This document shows, one piece after another, positions 36,805-47,252 of a stretch of DNA of 64,000 bases; within the stretch, counting starts at the first letter, position 1, and each line of letters begins with the position of its first letter. The stretch spans positions 3,576,857-3,640,856 of the forward strand of contig NC_016047.1 in assembly GCF_000227465.1 (NCBI RefSeq), read 5' to 3'. The position numbers and the translations under genes are program-made. Below the pieces are notes generated by a model, which did not search any database, was not told the origin of the DNA, and worked only from the letters and a program-made list of their open reading frames with translations. This DNA is from Bacillus spizizenii TU-B-10. Its GTDB lineage: Bacteria; Bacillota; Bacilli; Bacillales; Bacillaceae.

Positions 36805-37881
36805 TTAATTTCTTTTCACCAGCCGTTTATAAAATTTCGTAAACGGCTTAAATTTTTCATTCACAAGTCCTGTCACTTCCGCTATGATCTGCATAAAAAT
36901 AATTAAAATGAAGATAATAAACAAAGAGAACCAAATTGTGGCACTTTTAAGTACAATTGCACAGATACTGAATATAAACCCTATCAGGTAAATAACAATA
37001 ACCGACATCCGATGTGAAAGGCCAAATGCCATCAATCTATGGTGGATATGCGACTTGTCGGGTGCCGATATCGGCTGTTTGTTTAATATTCTCCTGATGA
37101 TAGCAAATGTTGTATCAAAAATTGGCACGCCTAAAATAATAACCGGTATAACTATACTGAACAATGTTACGCTTTTATACAGACCTAATAATGAAAGAAT
37201 CGAAATACTATACCCTAAAAAAAGTGATCCTGTATCACCCATAAAGATTTTTGCCGGGTGAAAGTTGTAAAACAAAAATCCAAGTGTGCTGGCGATCACA
37301 ACCAATGAGAGCGACAGAATCAGTACTTTTCCGCCGGATAGCGCCATAACGGCGATTGTTGACAAGCCAATAACAGAGAGACCGGCGGCAAGGCCATCCA
37401 ATCCGTCAATCAGATTAATCGCGTTTGTAATGCCGACAATCCATAATACAGTCAGCGGATAAGCCAGCCATCCTAACTCAAATCGTTCTGCTAAAAAAGG
37501 CACTGAGAAAAAGTCCATTTTTAAGCCAGTGCTTACAATCATAATGGCTACACCTAATTGAATCAAAAACTTAACTTTTGCACTTAATTGATATTTATCG
37601 TCAAGAATACCTAACACAATAATGATGAATGCTCCGACTGTAATAGCCGTCATTCTTGTTTCTGTGTAAATACCGGATGCAAGCACACCTGCAACCACCC
37701 CGATAAATATGGCCAGCCCGCCCATCCGGGGCATAATTTTGTCATGTACTTTTCGATTGCTGGGCTGATCAACTGCACCTATTTTAATCGCAATCCTTTT
37801 TACGATTGGGGTTATGATTAAAACTGTAAGCAGCGAGACAATAAACGCAACAACAATGCGAATCATGCGTTCGTCAAGCAT
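36805..37881 (-). CDS. tagO: TagO, undecaprenyl-phosphate GlcNAc-1-phosphate transferase
   Basis: A 358-residue polyprenyl-phosphate sugar transferase with about eleven helices and the family motifs LGILDDKYQL, NLIDGLDGLAAG, IFMGDTGSLFLG and the HIHHRL loop. It starts synthesis of wall teichoic acid, and of teichuronic acid, on undecaprenyl phosphate. The length is identical to B. subtilis TagO. It follows tuaH on the same strand but is about 140 bases away, so it has its own promoter. Confidence 0.97.
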   Translation of the reverse strand: MLDERMIRIVVAFIVSLLTVLIITPIVKRIAIKIGAVDQPSNRKVHDKIMPRMGGLAIFIGVVAGVLASGIYTETRMTAITVGAFIIIVLGILDDKYQLSAKVKFLIQLGVAIMIVSTGLKMDFFSVPFLAERFELGWLAYPLTVLWIVGITNAINLIDGLDGLAAGLSVIGLSTIAVMALSGGKVLILSLSLVVIASTLGFLFYNFHPAKIFMGDTGSLFLGYSISILSLLGLYKSVTLFSIVIPVIILGVPIFDTTFAIIRRILNKQPISAPDKSHIHHRLMAFGLSHRMSVIVIYLIGFIFSICAIVLKSATIWFSLFIIFILIIFMQIIAEVTGLVNEKFKPFTKFYKRLVKRN

Positions 37882-38025
37882 AAAGAAGTCTCCTTTGGAA
37901 TTAAATGAAGTCTTTATTTATATAGAGAACCGTTCCTTCCATTATACCTTCTCCTTAGTTATTATAACAAGCTTCATCAAAAAGAAACACGTTTAATCAA
38001 AAAACGCGCATCCCAAATTATAGGA

Positions 38026-39219
38026 CTACGCATGTTTTTGAATCCCTGTATATTTCATAATTTGTTTAAATAAGCAATTCCAATCCTGTGCGCGGGCGAT
38101 GTTTCTGCGTATTTCTTTATACGTTTCATCTCCGTTTTGGCCGATTACTTTTTCGCACGCAGCTATAAAATCAAGCGGATGATCGCCTTCTACATATTCG
38201 TATACATACGGCTTTTTCATTTTTGAAGTTGACGGAAGATTAGAACCGACAACAGGCTTTCCAGCCGCTAAAAATTCAAATAGTTTCAGCGGAAACACAG
38301 CTTGATTATACGATGATTTTTTATATGGCATGATGCCAATGTCAATAAGCTCCATATAATGCGGAACTTCTTTTGGGTCTGCCGGGCCGGTCCATATAAC
38401 ATTGGGAAGTCTCAGAAGCTCTTGAAACGAAACGTCGCCATTGGTGGCATCCGGGCCAACCCATAAAAATGTCCACTCAGGCTTTTGGAGCGCAGCCTCT
38501 TCAATCATTTTAAAATCGAGCTTAGGTTTAATCCCGCCGATAAAGCCTAATACTGTTCCTTCTCTACCCTGCAATATGCTGCGATCAGGAGCCGGTTGAT
38601 TTGCAGAAAACAGCTCATATTCAACACCGTTTTCGACAGTATGCACCTTTTCTCGCCCTTCAGTCAGTTTTTTATCTACTTCTTTGTGAAGATAATCCGA
38701 TGAACAGGTAATGGAATCTGCACGATATATAATTCTCAGCTCCGCCGATTTAATGACTTTTCGCCGGAATTCAGACAGCAGATTTGAACGGCCGCTGATC
38801 GGCGCCGCCCATAAATCACTGCAATCATAAATGACCTGATCCCAGGGATACAGCGATGACAGCAGCGGGAACCCGGGGAACGTATACCATAAACAGCAGC
38901 GTTCACCGTTTGCAGAAGCAGAGGTCAGTTCATCAAGTAATGGTGAGAGCTTATGTCTGTAAAACACATCTGTGTATCGTCCGAAACGAAACATTTTTTT
39001 CTGCAGCAAGTCTTTGATAGCGAATTGCCTGATGCCTGAATGAACTTGCTGAAATTCATTTCCTTGGGGGCGCGGAGCCGGACACACCCAAATGACTTCC
39101 TTCGTTTCCTCCTGAGCAGCTAAAAATTCCGCCAGTCGGTGCCTTCTGTATCTCAATTGGTCTTTTCCCCATTCGGCAGTGGCAACGATGACATGAATGA
39201 TTGCTTCTTTTGTTTCCAC
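38026..39219 (-). CDS. tuaH: TuaH, teichuronic acid glycosyltransferase
   Basis: A protein of about 397 residues of the GT-B fold. The C-terminal glycosyltransferase family 1/4 part contains VVLGFIGGIKPKLDFKM-like and KLFEFLAAGKPVVGSNLP motifs. It is the last gene of the tua operon. The start is uncertain: AAAAGGTG fits a GTG at 39219, while an ATG at 39225 is too close to it. Confidence 0.93.
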   Translation of the reverse strand: METKEAIIHVIVATAEWGKDQLRYRRHRLAEFLAAQEETKEVIWVCPAPRPQGNEFQQVHSGIRQFAIKDLLQKKMFRFGRYTDVFYRHKLSPLLDELTSASANGERCCLWYTFPGFPLLSSLYPWDQVIYDCSDLWAAPISGRSNLLSEFRRKVIKSAELRIIYRADSITCSSDYLHKEVDKKLTEGREKVHTVENGVEYELFSANQPAPDRSILQGREGTVLGFIGGIKPKLDFKMIEEAALQKPEWTFLWVGPDATNGDVSFQELLRLPNVIWTGPADPKEVPHYMELIDIGIMPYKKSSYNQAVFPLKLFEFLAAGKPVVGSNLPSTSKMKKPYVYEYVEGDHPLDFIAACEKVIGQNGDETYKEIRRNIARAQDWNCLFKQIMKYTGIQKHA

Positions 39220-39247
39220 CTTCATCACCTTTTCTCTCTGTTTGCGG

Positions 39248-40006
39248 CTATAATCTCTTTTTCACCGCATTTTTTGCATATTGAACAAAACACCATGTTG
39301 CTTTCATTAAATGTAGACGTTCGATCTCCCTATAGACAAACCACGTTTTTTTCGCAGCCTTCCATTTGTTGCTGGATATCGAGTTATTTACAAGCCGATA
39401 TTCAGCCAGGCATTCATTCATACCATATGCGGTAAATCCCTTTTTCAAAAGAGACAGCCATGTGGCCAAGTCCTGTCTCGTTCTGATATTTGGCATTTGG
39501 ATCTGTCCCGTTTGCTCCCTGTCAATCATCACCGTCAAGCAGCCGATAATCGTATTTTTCAGAGCGTCATCGTACGTCAGGCTTTCCGGAGCATGAATAA
39601 ATTTATCGAGCGGGGTCCCGTCCTGCGCCATTAAGCTGTAGCCTGTGAAAGAAAACGCACAGGAACGTTCCATCATAAACTCAAGCTGCTTTTCCAGTTT
39701 GTCTTCTTTCCATTTGTCATCACTATCCAGAAATGCTACGTAACGTCCTTGAGCGCGCTCCAATGCTTTATTGCGAGCAACTGCAGCTCCGCTGTTCTCG
39801 TCCAGATACACCACATGAATTCTTTCATCTATCTTTTCATACTGCTGTAAAATGTCGCGTGTGCCATCCGTTGAGCAATCATCCACGATAATCATTTCCC
39901 AATGAGAGTGGCTCTGATCTAACACTGAATGAATCGTGTCTTCAATATAGTCACGCGCATTAAAGGAAGGCGTAATGACAGATACGAGAGGTTTCCAATT
40001 GGTCAT
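39248..40006 (-). CDS. tuaG: TuaG, family 2 glycosyltransferase
   Basis: A 252-residue GT-A enzyme: VSVITPSFNARDYIEDTIHS at the N-terminus, nucleotide-binding DDCSTDGT, and the metal-binding DSDD in VAFLDSDDKWK. It builds the teichuronic acid repeating unit in the cytoplasm. The ATG at 40006 follows GGAGATG. Confidence 0.95.
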   Translation of the reverse strand: MTNWKPLVSVITPSFNARDYIEDTIHSVLDQSHSHWEMIIVDDCSTDGTRDILQQYEKIDERIHVVYLDENSGAAVARNKALERAQGRYVAFLDSDDKWKEDKLEKQLEFMMERSCAFSFTGYSLMAQDGTPLDKFIHAPESLTYDDALKNTIIGCLTVMIDREQTGQIQMPNIRTRQDLATWLSLLKKGFTAYGMNECLAEYRLVNNSISSNKWKAAKKTWFVYREIERLHLMKATWCFVQYAKNAVKKRL

Positions 40007-40029
40007 GATCACATCTCCATCGTATGATT

Positions 40030-40710
40030 TTAAAAGGATTCCCTGAAAAATTCAGGAATGACAACGAACATAAAGGCAATCGTGAGGCCAATCATAACGC
40101 CGAGAACCGCTTTCTTTTTCGGAGACATTCCGCCGCCTGCTGTCTCACCTACGGTTTCAGAATCCGTGACACTGGCCGCTTTCAAATTAAGCTGCGTGTT
40201 TTTCAGCTCATACAAAAATCTCTCTTTATCCACTTTGGAATCCTCGCTCACCGACTCGCCTTCGAGCGCATCTATGCTGCGGCGGATGACGGCTTCTCTT
40301 TCTGCATACAGTTTTTGATCGTTTTTGAGAAAAGCAGAGGAAATGGCATTTAAGACGGATTCCGTTTTATCCTTATCCTTGTCGCTATAACTCAATGTCA
40401 GCAAAGATTTGGATTCCATTTTGATGGTAAGCTTCTCTTTGATCTCTGCCAAATCTTCATCCTTTTCGCCAGGAAGCGCCTCCTTCAAAAAAGAGTCGCT
40501 CTTGAGCAAAAGGGGAATCTCCTCTATGCTGTTATAAACCGGATGGTCATATCTCCCCACAGCTAAAGTGTCCTCAGCTGTATAGCTCTTTTGATCAGCG
40601 ATCTGTGACGGCAGGATATACCCCGCCGCACCTAATATAATGGGCACTGCTATTATCCAAATGATATTTTTTTTAATGCGACGGGCTATTCTTATCAATA
40701 TATCGTTCAT
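40030..40710 (-). CDS. tuaF: TuaF, Wzz-like chain-length protein
   Basis: A 226-residue protein with two terminal membrane helices (about 15-35 and 198-220) and a charged extracellular middle rich in Lys, Asp and Glu. This is the plan of Wzz/LPS chain-length determinants. It probably governs teichuronic acid length together with TuaE and TuaB. Confidence 0.93.
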   Translation of the reverse strand: MNDILIRIARRIKKNIIWIIAVPIILGAAGYILPSQIADQKSYTAEDTLAVGRYDHPVYNSIEEIPLLLKSDSFLKEALPGEKDEDLAEIKEKLTIKMESKSLLTLSYSDKDKDKTESVLNAISSAFLKNDQKLYAEREAVIRRSIDALEGESVSEDSKVDKERFLYELKNTQLNLKAASVTDSETVGETAGGGMSPKKKAVLGVMIGLTIAFMFVVIPEFFRESF

Positions 40711-40738
40711 ATAAGTCTCCCTGCTTTTTGTAGTCTGT

Positions 40739-42205
40739 TTATCTGTACATCGGTTCAGGCATCTGTCTGGATCGCCTTAACACATTGACGGCGGCGATGA
40801 CGAGTGCCAGAAATACCCAATGGAAAAATAAATTTGAAACAGAGCTTGGGCTGATACTAGATACCAGAAAACTGACCAGAGCAGTAATAAGCCCTTCTGT
40901 GATCAGTTTTGACTGATTTTCTAATTTTCTTTCATAAAATTTATAAAGCACCCATATGAGGTAGGCATAAACGGCCAGATATCCCAGCATGATGAACAAG
41001 CCAAAGTTAGTAAGGATTTCAACGAGCCAGTTGTGCACCTCTGCCACATTGTCAGTATCATATAAAGCATTGTGCTCAAGATAGTAGGATACATTCCCTG
41101 CTCCGACTCCGAATCCGTATGAATCAAGGAAAAAGTGCCATGCGTTTTTCAGCAGATTGGCCCGGGCCACATTTGATGGAAGCCTGTCATGAAATGAATG
41201 CAGTGTCTGTGGTGCCAGAAACAGCTCCCAAAACTTTGAATAAATTCGGCTGGCGAAAAGAACTGCAAAAATGGCAATTCCCGCCGCTGACAGCCATATG
41301 GCCATTTTCTTTAGAACAGGCGGCAATACAATGAAGATATAGACAGCAATGCCTGCAAAAATCCCCAGAAGGCTGGCTCTTGAACCAGTGGCAAAAATTA
41401 AATACAACGTACAGAGCGAAAGCACAAGGCCAATCGCCTTGATGTATCCATTCTTTATGTTTTTCATCAAAGTGATGTAAAAAAAGAAGCTGATTGATAA
41501 AAAGGTCGCAAAGTCATTTTGATTAAAAAATACCGAGGTCGGATAATGCTGCTTATATTCCGGTCCGCTGTACAGCGTGGAACTCGGGAGATGATGATGG
41601 GTGATATGATTGTAAAAACCAATGATCATCAGGAATACTGTCATCACCAGCCAAATGGCATAAACAATCATCAGCCGCTCCATTTTTTGCACATACATGA
41701 CAATGAGGTAAATGAAGAAAATTCCCATTGCCAATAAGGCCAAATATTTGATGCCGGCTGTCACCGACTTAGCCCATAGCAGAGAAACAAGGCCGTATAT
41801 AAACCAAAAGGCGAAAAAGAGCAATATCCCTTTCACTTGCAGTCCGTTCCATCTTTCAATATGTGTTCGATTCCGAACCATCCCGATCACATGGAGGCAC
41901 CCCGCTGCAATGAGTAGAAGCCTGTAAAGGAACAAACTGAAAAACCCAAGATGTATCGCGAAAAATGCATTATTTAAAAAAGTGCAGGCGATCAAAATAT
42001 AGATTACAGCCATAAAGAGCCGTTCTTTTGTTGTAAATGCGGTTGCAAGCGTCAGCGCAAACAGACCGATCGCCAACACCGCAAGCAGGGCAGCCATCTG
42101 TATGAAACCTATATCTTTACGGATGGCTCCCAGCAATAGGACGACTCCAAATATGACAGCGGCCAGTAACGCAAGCGTATGGACCGCTGAACGTTTGATA
42201 CTCAC
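40739..42205 (-). CDS. tuaE: TuaE, O-antigen polymerase/ligase-like protein
   Basis: A 488-residue membrane protein with about eleven helices and a large extracellular loop before the last group of helices (NLLKNAWHFFLDSYGFGVGAGN), the mark of Wzy/WaaL-type polymerases. It likely polymerises teichuronic acid repeats outside the membrane. Confidence 0.94.
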   Translation of the reverse strand: MSIKRSAVHTLALLAAVIFGVVLLLGAIRKDIGFIQMAALLAVLAIGLFALTLATAFTTKERLFMAVIYILIACTFLNNAFFAIHLGFFSLFLYRLLLIAAGCLHVIGMVRNRTHIERWNGLQVKGILLFFAFWFIYGLVSLLWAKSVTAGIKYLALLAMGIFFIYLIVMYVQKMERLMIVYAIWLVMTVFLMIIGFYNHITHHHLPSSTLYSGPEYKQHYPTSVFFNQNDFATFLSISFFFYITLMKNIKNGYIKAIGLVLSLCTLYLIFATGSRASLLGIFAGIAVYIFIVLPPVLKKMAIWLSAAGIAIFAVLFASRIYSKFWELFLAPQTLHSFHDRLPSNVARANLLKNAWHFFLDSYGFGVGAGNVSYYLEHNALYDTDNVAEVHNWLVEILTNFGLFIMLGYLAVYAYLIWVLYKFYERKLENQSKLITEGLITALVSFLVSSISPSSVSNLFFHWVFLALVIAAVNVLRRSRQMPEPMYR

Positions 42206-42290
42206 ATGTTTAACCCCTTTCCTGATGTTTCAGGAGCCGGCGGCCGAGCCTAGCAGCCGGCAGCTTCAACCAAGTAACACTTTTTTCTTT

Positions 42291-43676
42291 TTATAAATTG
42301 ACGCTCCCCAAGTCTTTAGCCAACTCCTCGAGCGGCAAGCCCGGAAAATACTTGTCAGAAGGTTCCGTTCCCCGAACAGCAGGACGGCCGATAGAGTGGT
42401 AAATGTATCCTGCTGCCTGCATCTCTTCAAGTGAAAATAAATTTCTGCCGTCGATGATGATTGGCTGTTTTAAGAGGGTTTTCACCTTTACAAGCTCCAT
42501 TTCTTTGACTTCCGGCCAGTCCGTTAAGATCAGGCAGGCATCTGTGCCCTCAATCGCATCATACACATCTGTGTAATACTCGAGCTGTTCGCCAAGGATC
42601 GCTGAAGCTTCAGGAATAGCGATCGGATCGTATGCTTTTACATGTGCGCCCAGCTGTTGCAGCATCGGAATAATATCAAGAGCGGGAGCGGATCTCACAT
42701 CGTTTGTATTCGGCTTGAAGGCCAATCCGAGGACGGAAATGGTTCTTCCTTTGATGCTTCCCATAACAGTTAAGAGTTTATCTACAATATGAACGCGCTG
42801 CTTTTCGTTCGTTTCAATGACAGCTTCGATGAGCTTAAATGGATAGCCAGCCGATTTTGCGATTTGAAGCAGTGCGGTTGTATCCTTAGGAAAACAGGAG
42901 CCGCCAAACCCAATACCCGCTTTTAGAAACTTTCTGCCGATACGGCTGTCAAGCCCCACGCCATCAGCAACTTTTGAAACATCTGCGCCGACTCGCTCAC
43001 AAATGTTTGCGATATCGTTGATAAAGGAAATCTTTGTCGCCAGAAACGCATTCGCGGCGTATTTAATCATTTCTGCACTTTCTAAGTTTGTTTTAATGAC
43101 AGGAGCATGGAAAGGCTGGTGCAGATCCTCAATGATGGCAGCAGCTTTATGACTTGTTGAGCCAATCACGGCACGCTCCATCTTCATCGTGTCATGAATC
43201 GCTGAGCCTTCCCGAAGGAATTCAGGGTTAGATACAACATCAAACGAGAATCTTCCCTTTGAAGCTTTTTGAACGATAGATTGAACGAGTTTTCCTGTTC
43301 CGACCGGGACTGTGCTTTTATTTACGATCACTTTATAGCCGTTGAGGTGCTCACCAATTGTTTTCGCTGCCGCTTTTACGTATGTTAAATCTGCTTCACC
43401 TGTTTTGGACATCGGCGTTCCGACTGCAATATAAATAATGTCTGACGCCCGAATGGCGGACGGGATATCGTTAGTAAAGGACAAACGCTGATCCAGCACA
43501 TTTTTTTCAACTAAGTCTGCAAGCCCTGGCTCATAGATCGGGATTACCCCATTTTTCAGACTTCTGATTTTTGATTCATCGATATCACAGCAAACAACTT
43601 TATTGCCGATCTCCGCAAAGCAAGTGCCTGACACGAGTCCTACATAACCTGTTCCAATGACAGCTATTTTTTTCAC
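42291..43676 (-). CDS. tuaD: TuaD, UDP-glucose 6-dehydrogenase
   Basis: A 461-residue enzyme producing UDP-glucuronate from UDP-glucose and NAD. It has the Rossmann motif GTGYVGLVSGTCFAE at the N-terminus and the catalytic cysteine in GFGGSCFPKDT. A GTG start at 43676 is preceded by GAGAGGG at 9 bases and gives the known length; an ATG at 43685 directly abuts the ribosome site. UDP-glucose comes from GtaB, also encoded in this window. Confidence 0.97.
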   Translation of the reverse strand: MKKIAVIGTGYVGLVSGTCFAEIGNKVVCCDIDESKIRSLKNGVIPIYEPGLADLVEKNVLDQRLSFTNDIPSAIRASDIIYIAVGTPMSKTGEADLTYVKAAAKTIGEHLNGYKVIVNKSTVPVGTGKLVQSIVQKASKGRFSFDVVSNPEFLREGSAIHDTMKMERAVIGSTSHKAAAIIEDLHQPFHAPVIKTNLESAEMIKYAANAFLATKISFINDIANICERVGADVSKVADGVGLDSRIGRKFLKAGIGFGGSCFPKDTTALLQIAKSAGYPFKLIEAVIETNEKQRVHIVDKLLTVMGSIKGRTISVLGLAFKPNTNDVRSAPALDIIPMLQQLGAHVKAYDPIAIPEASAILGEQLEYYTDVYDAIEGTDACLILTDWPEVKEMELVKVKTLLKQPIIIDGRNLFSLEEMQAAGYIYHSIGRPAVRGTEPSDKYFPGLPLEELAKDLGSVNL

Positions 43677-43737
43677 AGTGCTCATCCCTCTCCTGTAAAA
43701 TGACCTTCCTATTTATATTGGTCGCAGTTTCTTACGA

Positions 43738-44907
43738 TTAAACGGACGTTTTCATGACCGTCTGATACTGTTGATGCAAAGCCTTGGCATTTTTTCCGGC
43801 GTCAAATTGAGCCTGCACGATTTCATACAAATCATCTGCTACTTCTGGTTTCCAAATTTGCTCATGTTCGTACAGAGCGATCGCCTCCGCCAAGGCTTGA
43901 GCCGATTTCGGTTGAATCAACAGATGCCGATGCTTTCCGAATAACGATGCCACACCGCCAACATCTGTACAGATGACAGGAACCCTTAGCGCCAGCGCCT
44001 CAATCACGACAGTCGGCATCCCCTCACTGTAAGAAGGAAGCACGAACATGTCTGCCGCAAGCAAATAGTCTCTTACCTTATGATTCGGCACTTGGCCTGT
44101 GACGATATGTCCTTTCTGGGTCAGCATTGATTTTGCCGGACCATCCCCGACAAAGACTGCCTTAGGAGGTTCCTTCAACGATTCGATGGCTTCAGACAGT
44201 TCAAAAATACCTTTCTCCCTGACGAGCCGTCCCACATAGACGGCCAGACGCTGACCGAGCGGGAGCCCGAGTTTTTCTCTGATTTCTTCTTTTGTCTGCT
44301 TATTCTCCTGAAAGCGGCTGAGCTGTATGCCGATCGGCAAAACCGAGCTTTCAAAGCCAGATAGCTTTTTGGTTTCTTCCTGGAGCTTGTGGCTGACTGC
44401 TAAAACGGCTGACGCAGAACCTACCGCACGATTGAAGGCTTTAAACGCCCCTTTGCTGTAGTGCGGATAGACATTCACATCACTTCCGTGCAAGGTCAGA
44501 ACATAAGGAATTCGCTCTGACTCCGACACGACTGCCGCAGCCCCGCCCGATGGCATGGCAAAATGCGCATGGATCAGATCCGGATGTAAGTCGTGCTGTT
44601 TCATTGTTTTTAAAACAGATGATGCGATTCTTCGGTGAGGCTGCGCCCACTTCAGCTGGCCGGGAACTGCTCGATAGAAAGGCCGGTAAACCGGTATCCC
44701 CTTCCTAATCTCATACTCCGGTCTGGCATCCTTTTTTCGATATGCCTTTTTCAGCATGCGGACAGGCGCAGAGTGAAAAGGCCTTGGACATATGACGGTG
44801 ATATCAAGCCCGAGCTTTTGCAGCTCTTGCACCTGTGTCTCATGAAACACACCCTCACCGGGTTTCAGGCTGCTCGGATATACGCTTGTGATCCACAAAA
44901 TCTTCAT
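43738..44907 (-). CDS. tuaC: TuaC, family 4 glycosyltransferase
   Basis: A 389-residue GT-B enzyme starting MKILWITSVYPSSLKPGEG, with LTLHGSDVNVYP, YVGRLVREKGI and the donor-binding EGMPTVVIEALALRVPV. It adds a sugar during teichuronic acid synthesis. The ATG at 44907 follows AAAAGGG; a longer frame to 44979 overlaps tuaB and lacks a site. tuaB ends four bases into this gene. Confidence 0.95.
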   Translation of the reverse strand: MKILWITSVYPSSLKPGEGVFHETQVQELQKLGLDITVICPRPFHSAPVRMLKKAYRKKDARPEYEIRKGIPVYRPFYRAVPGQLKWAQPHRRIASSVLKTMKQHDLHPDLIHAHFAMPSGGAAAVVSESERIPYVLTLHGSDVNVYPHYSKGAFKAFNRAVGSASAVLAVSHKLQEETKKLSGFESSVLPIGIQLSRFQENKQTKEEIREKLGLPLGQRLAVYVGRLVREKGIFELSEAIESLKEPPKAVFVGDGPAKSMLTQKGHIVTGQVPNHKVRDYLLAADMFVLPSYSEGMPTVVIEALALRVPVICTDVGGVASLFGKHRHLLIQPKSAQALAEAIALYEHEQIWKPEVADDLYEIVQAQFDAGKNAKALHQQYQTVMKTSV

Positions 44908-46358
44908 GACAAACGCCCTTTTCTTAGTAGTTTGCTTTTCGTTTGAGGGTACGCTTTTACTAAAAGAAAGAGATAGCATAGCGCCCCGGCCGCCACTGAA
45001 ATGGCCAGCCGCATTTCTGCCTGCAGACTGAAGTGTTCCGTACCTAGGCTTACACCAAACGCGATGATGGCCATCACGGCTGTGAGCAGAAACGGCTTGA
45101 TAATCGACTGGAAATAAGCCGAAAGGTTAAGTTTGATGACATAAGCCAGCAGCCAGCGTCCGATCAGGAAATTGAAAACGCTAATGATGGCGTATACCCA
45201 TGCGACTGTCAGCAGACTTCCCGTTTGAACGGCTGCAAATAATGACAATCCGTACAGCAGCAGTACACCGGAATCCCAATAAAACGCTAAGTCCGCTCTT
45301 CCTTTAGCAAGAAGCACAGATCCATTTGGATTCATGAGCACTCTGAGTATCCCGACAATGGCCAGAACATTTAGGACTGGAACAGCCGCAAGCCATTTTT
45401 CTCCGAAAACTGCTGCGATAAAGGCGTCTGACACAGACACGAGCCCGATTAACAGCGGAAACGAAACAAGCGCCAGCATTTTTGTCATATTCAGAAAGCC
45501 TTCTCTGATCACACTGTTTTCATATTTGTTTTTTGCGAAAACAGGGAATGCCACGCGTGTCACGATCGGATTGATCTTCAAAACCGGAATGGTGACAATC
45601 TGGTAAGCAAGGTTATAAATCCCCAATGCTTCAGCACCAATAAAACGGCCGATCAAAATCATATCGATATTCGCTCCCAGCCTGTTCACAAGGCGGGATG
45701 AAAGCTGAAAGGCTCCAAAGGAAAAGAACGCCTTCATTCCCCTCAAGTCAAAAACAAAAGCGGGGTGCCATTTTTTCCGGTATACGGCCCAATATAAAAT
45801 CCCTTTACTGGACTGCAGCAGCACTTGAGAAATGACGTACGCCAAAATTGCATCCATCATAAAAACCGCTACAGCTAAATATCCGAATGACAATACATTT
45901 GAAAAAATCTCAATTTTGCTTAACGTATTAAAATGCAGCTGCTTTTGCAGCATATACTGATACTGCTGTCCGATTGGCGCGATCAAAAACATAATCGCTA
46001 AAATCCGAATCAGAAACACCAGCTCTTCCCTTTGATAAAATCCCGCAATCACAGGACTGCTCACATATAAAAGAACAAACAGCAAAACGCCGGTCATAAT
46101 GTTAAGCCAATATAATGTTGACATCTGGCGCTCCGTCGCATCATCTCTCTGAATTAACGCTGCGCCAAAACCCATATCAAGCACAATCTGGGCGAAAACT
46201 GTAACCGTTGTGATCATGCCGACGAGTCCAAATTCCGTTAAGGTCATCATATTTCCTAGCAGGGCAAACTGAACGATTTGTATGATTGTAATACACATGG
46301 TTGAAATACTTGTCCACTTTGCACCGCTCAAGATTTGTTTAGTAATACTTGGCATCAT
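44904..46358 (-). CDS. tuaB: TuaB, polysaccharide flippase
   Basis: A 484-residue polysaccharide exporter of the MOP superfamily (PST/Wzx), with about 14 helices spread evenly and the N-terminal SGAKWTSISTMCITIIQIVQ segment. It would move the lipid-linked teichuronic acid unit across the membrane. It overlaps the start of tuaC by four bases. Confidence 0.95.
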   Translation of the reverse strand: MMPSITKQILSGAKWTSISTMCITIIQIVQFALLGNMMTLTEFGLVGMITTVTVFAQIVLDMGFGAALIQRDDATERQMSTLYWLNIMTGVLLFVLLYVSSPVIAGFYQREELVFLIRILAIMFLIAPIGQQYQYMLQKQLHFNTLSKIEIFSNVLSFGYLAVAVFMMDAILAYVISQVLLQSSKGILYWAVYRKKWHPAFVFDLRGMKAFFSFGAFQLSSRLVNRLGANIDMILIGRFIGAEALGIYNLAYQIVTIPVLKINPIVTRVAFPVFAKNKYENSVIREGFLNMTKMLALVSFPLLIGLVSVSDAFIAAVFGEKWLAAVPVLNVLAIVGILRVLMNPNGSVLLAKGRADLAFYWDSGVLLLYGLSLFAAVQTGSLLTVAWVYAIISVFNFLIGRWLLAYVIKLNLSAYFQSIIKPFLLTAVMAIIAFGVSLGTEHFSLQAEMRLAISVAAGALCYLFLLVKAYPQTKSKLLRKGRLS

Positions 46359-46410
46359 ATTCCCTACTTCTTTTTAAGCTCAGATTGATGGTGAATGCAG
46401 GCATTCAGTT

Positions 46411-47070
46411 TTATCTTGCACCATCACCTGTCCAGACTACTTTACAAGTTTTTAACATAATTTTTAATTCCAAAGTGAAAGTCAGATTGCGAATGTAATA
46501 TAAATCAAATATCAGCTTTTCCTTCGGCGTCATATCGTAACCGCCGTTCACCTGAGCCCAGCCGCTCAATCCCGGTTTAACTGCCAGACGCTGTGTAAAG
46601 CCTGGAATCTCATTCTGGAATTTTTCCGTAAACACAGGACGTTCCGGACGAGGGCCAATCATACTCATATCGCCTTTCAGCACATTAAATAGCTGAGGAA
46701 GCTCGTCAATTCTCGTTCTTCTGATAAAAGCTCCGATCCTCGTCACCCGCGGATCTTGCTTCTGCGCCCAAACAGCACCGGACTTCTCGGCATCTATTTT
46801 CATGGAACGAAGCTTATAAAGCTTAAATGGTTTCCCGCCTTTCCCTACGCGTTCCTGCGTATATATGGCAGGCCCCGGCGTCTCCAAACAAATCAATATT
46901 GAAAATACCGCAATCATTGGCAGCGCAATCGCCAATCCAATGAGCGCAAACCAAATATCCATTACGCGTTTTACTGCCAAATAACGAGCCGTCTTTTCAG
47001 ATAATGTAAATGAATGTATTTGCTGGACTGAGAATTCACGACTCACATTCATGCTTTTCTCTGCACTCAC
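46411..47070 (-). CDS. tuaA: TuaA, priming sugar-1-phosphate transferase
   Basis: A protein of about 219 residues with one membrane helix (about 37-60) and the bacterial sugar transferase domain (WbaP/RfbP type): KLYKLRSMKID, RTRIDELPQLFNVLKGDMS and IGPRPERPVF. It loads the first sugar phosphate onto undecaprenyl phosphate. A GTG at 47070 follows GAGGTG; a start further up at 47085 is less well placed. It is the first gene of the tua operon. Confidence 0.93.
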   Translation of the reverse strand: MSAEKSMNVSREFSVQQIHSFTLSEKTARYLAVKRVMDIWFALIGLAIALPMIAVFSILICLETPGPAIYTQERVGKGGKPFKLYKLRSMKIDAEKSGAVWAQKQDPRVTRIGAFIRRTRIDELPQLFNVLKGDMSMIGPRPERPVFTEKFQNEIPGFTQRLAVKPGLSGWAQVNGGYDMTPKEKLIFDLYYIRNLTFTLELKIMLKTCKVVWTGDGAR

Positions 47071-47136
47071 TGACACACACCTCACGATTTGTTTGGGATG
47101 TTATGATGACCTATGCCAGTCAGTTTAGCAGACGGA

Positions 47137-47174
47137 TGTTAATTGGATGTAAATGGTATGTTAAGAAGTGTGAA
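47137..47174 (-). promoter_or_regulatory. PhoP box upstream of tuaA
   Basis: Four TTAACA-type repeats occur on the minus strand (read on the plus strand as TGTTAA, TGTAAA, TGTTAA and TGTGAA at 47137, 47148, 47159 and 47169). Their spacing of 11, 11 and 10 bases is the B. subtilis PhoP-binding pattern. It fits the known induction of tua under phosphate starvation. Confidence 0.88.
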
Positions 47175-47252
47175 TTTGTTATTTTTTCTGACATTTAATC
47201 GTAAACTTTTTATTGTTTTAGACACTTTTTTTAAAAATTAAGCATATTGTAT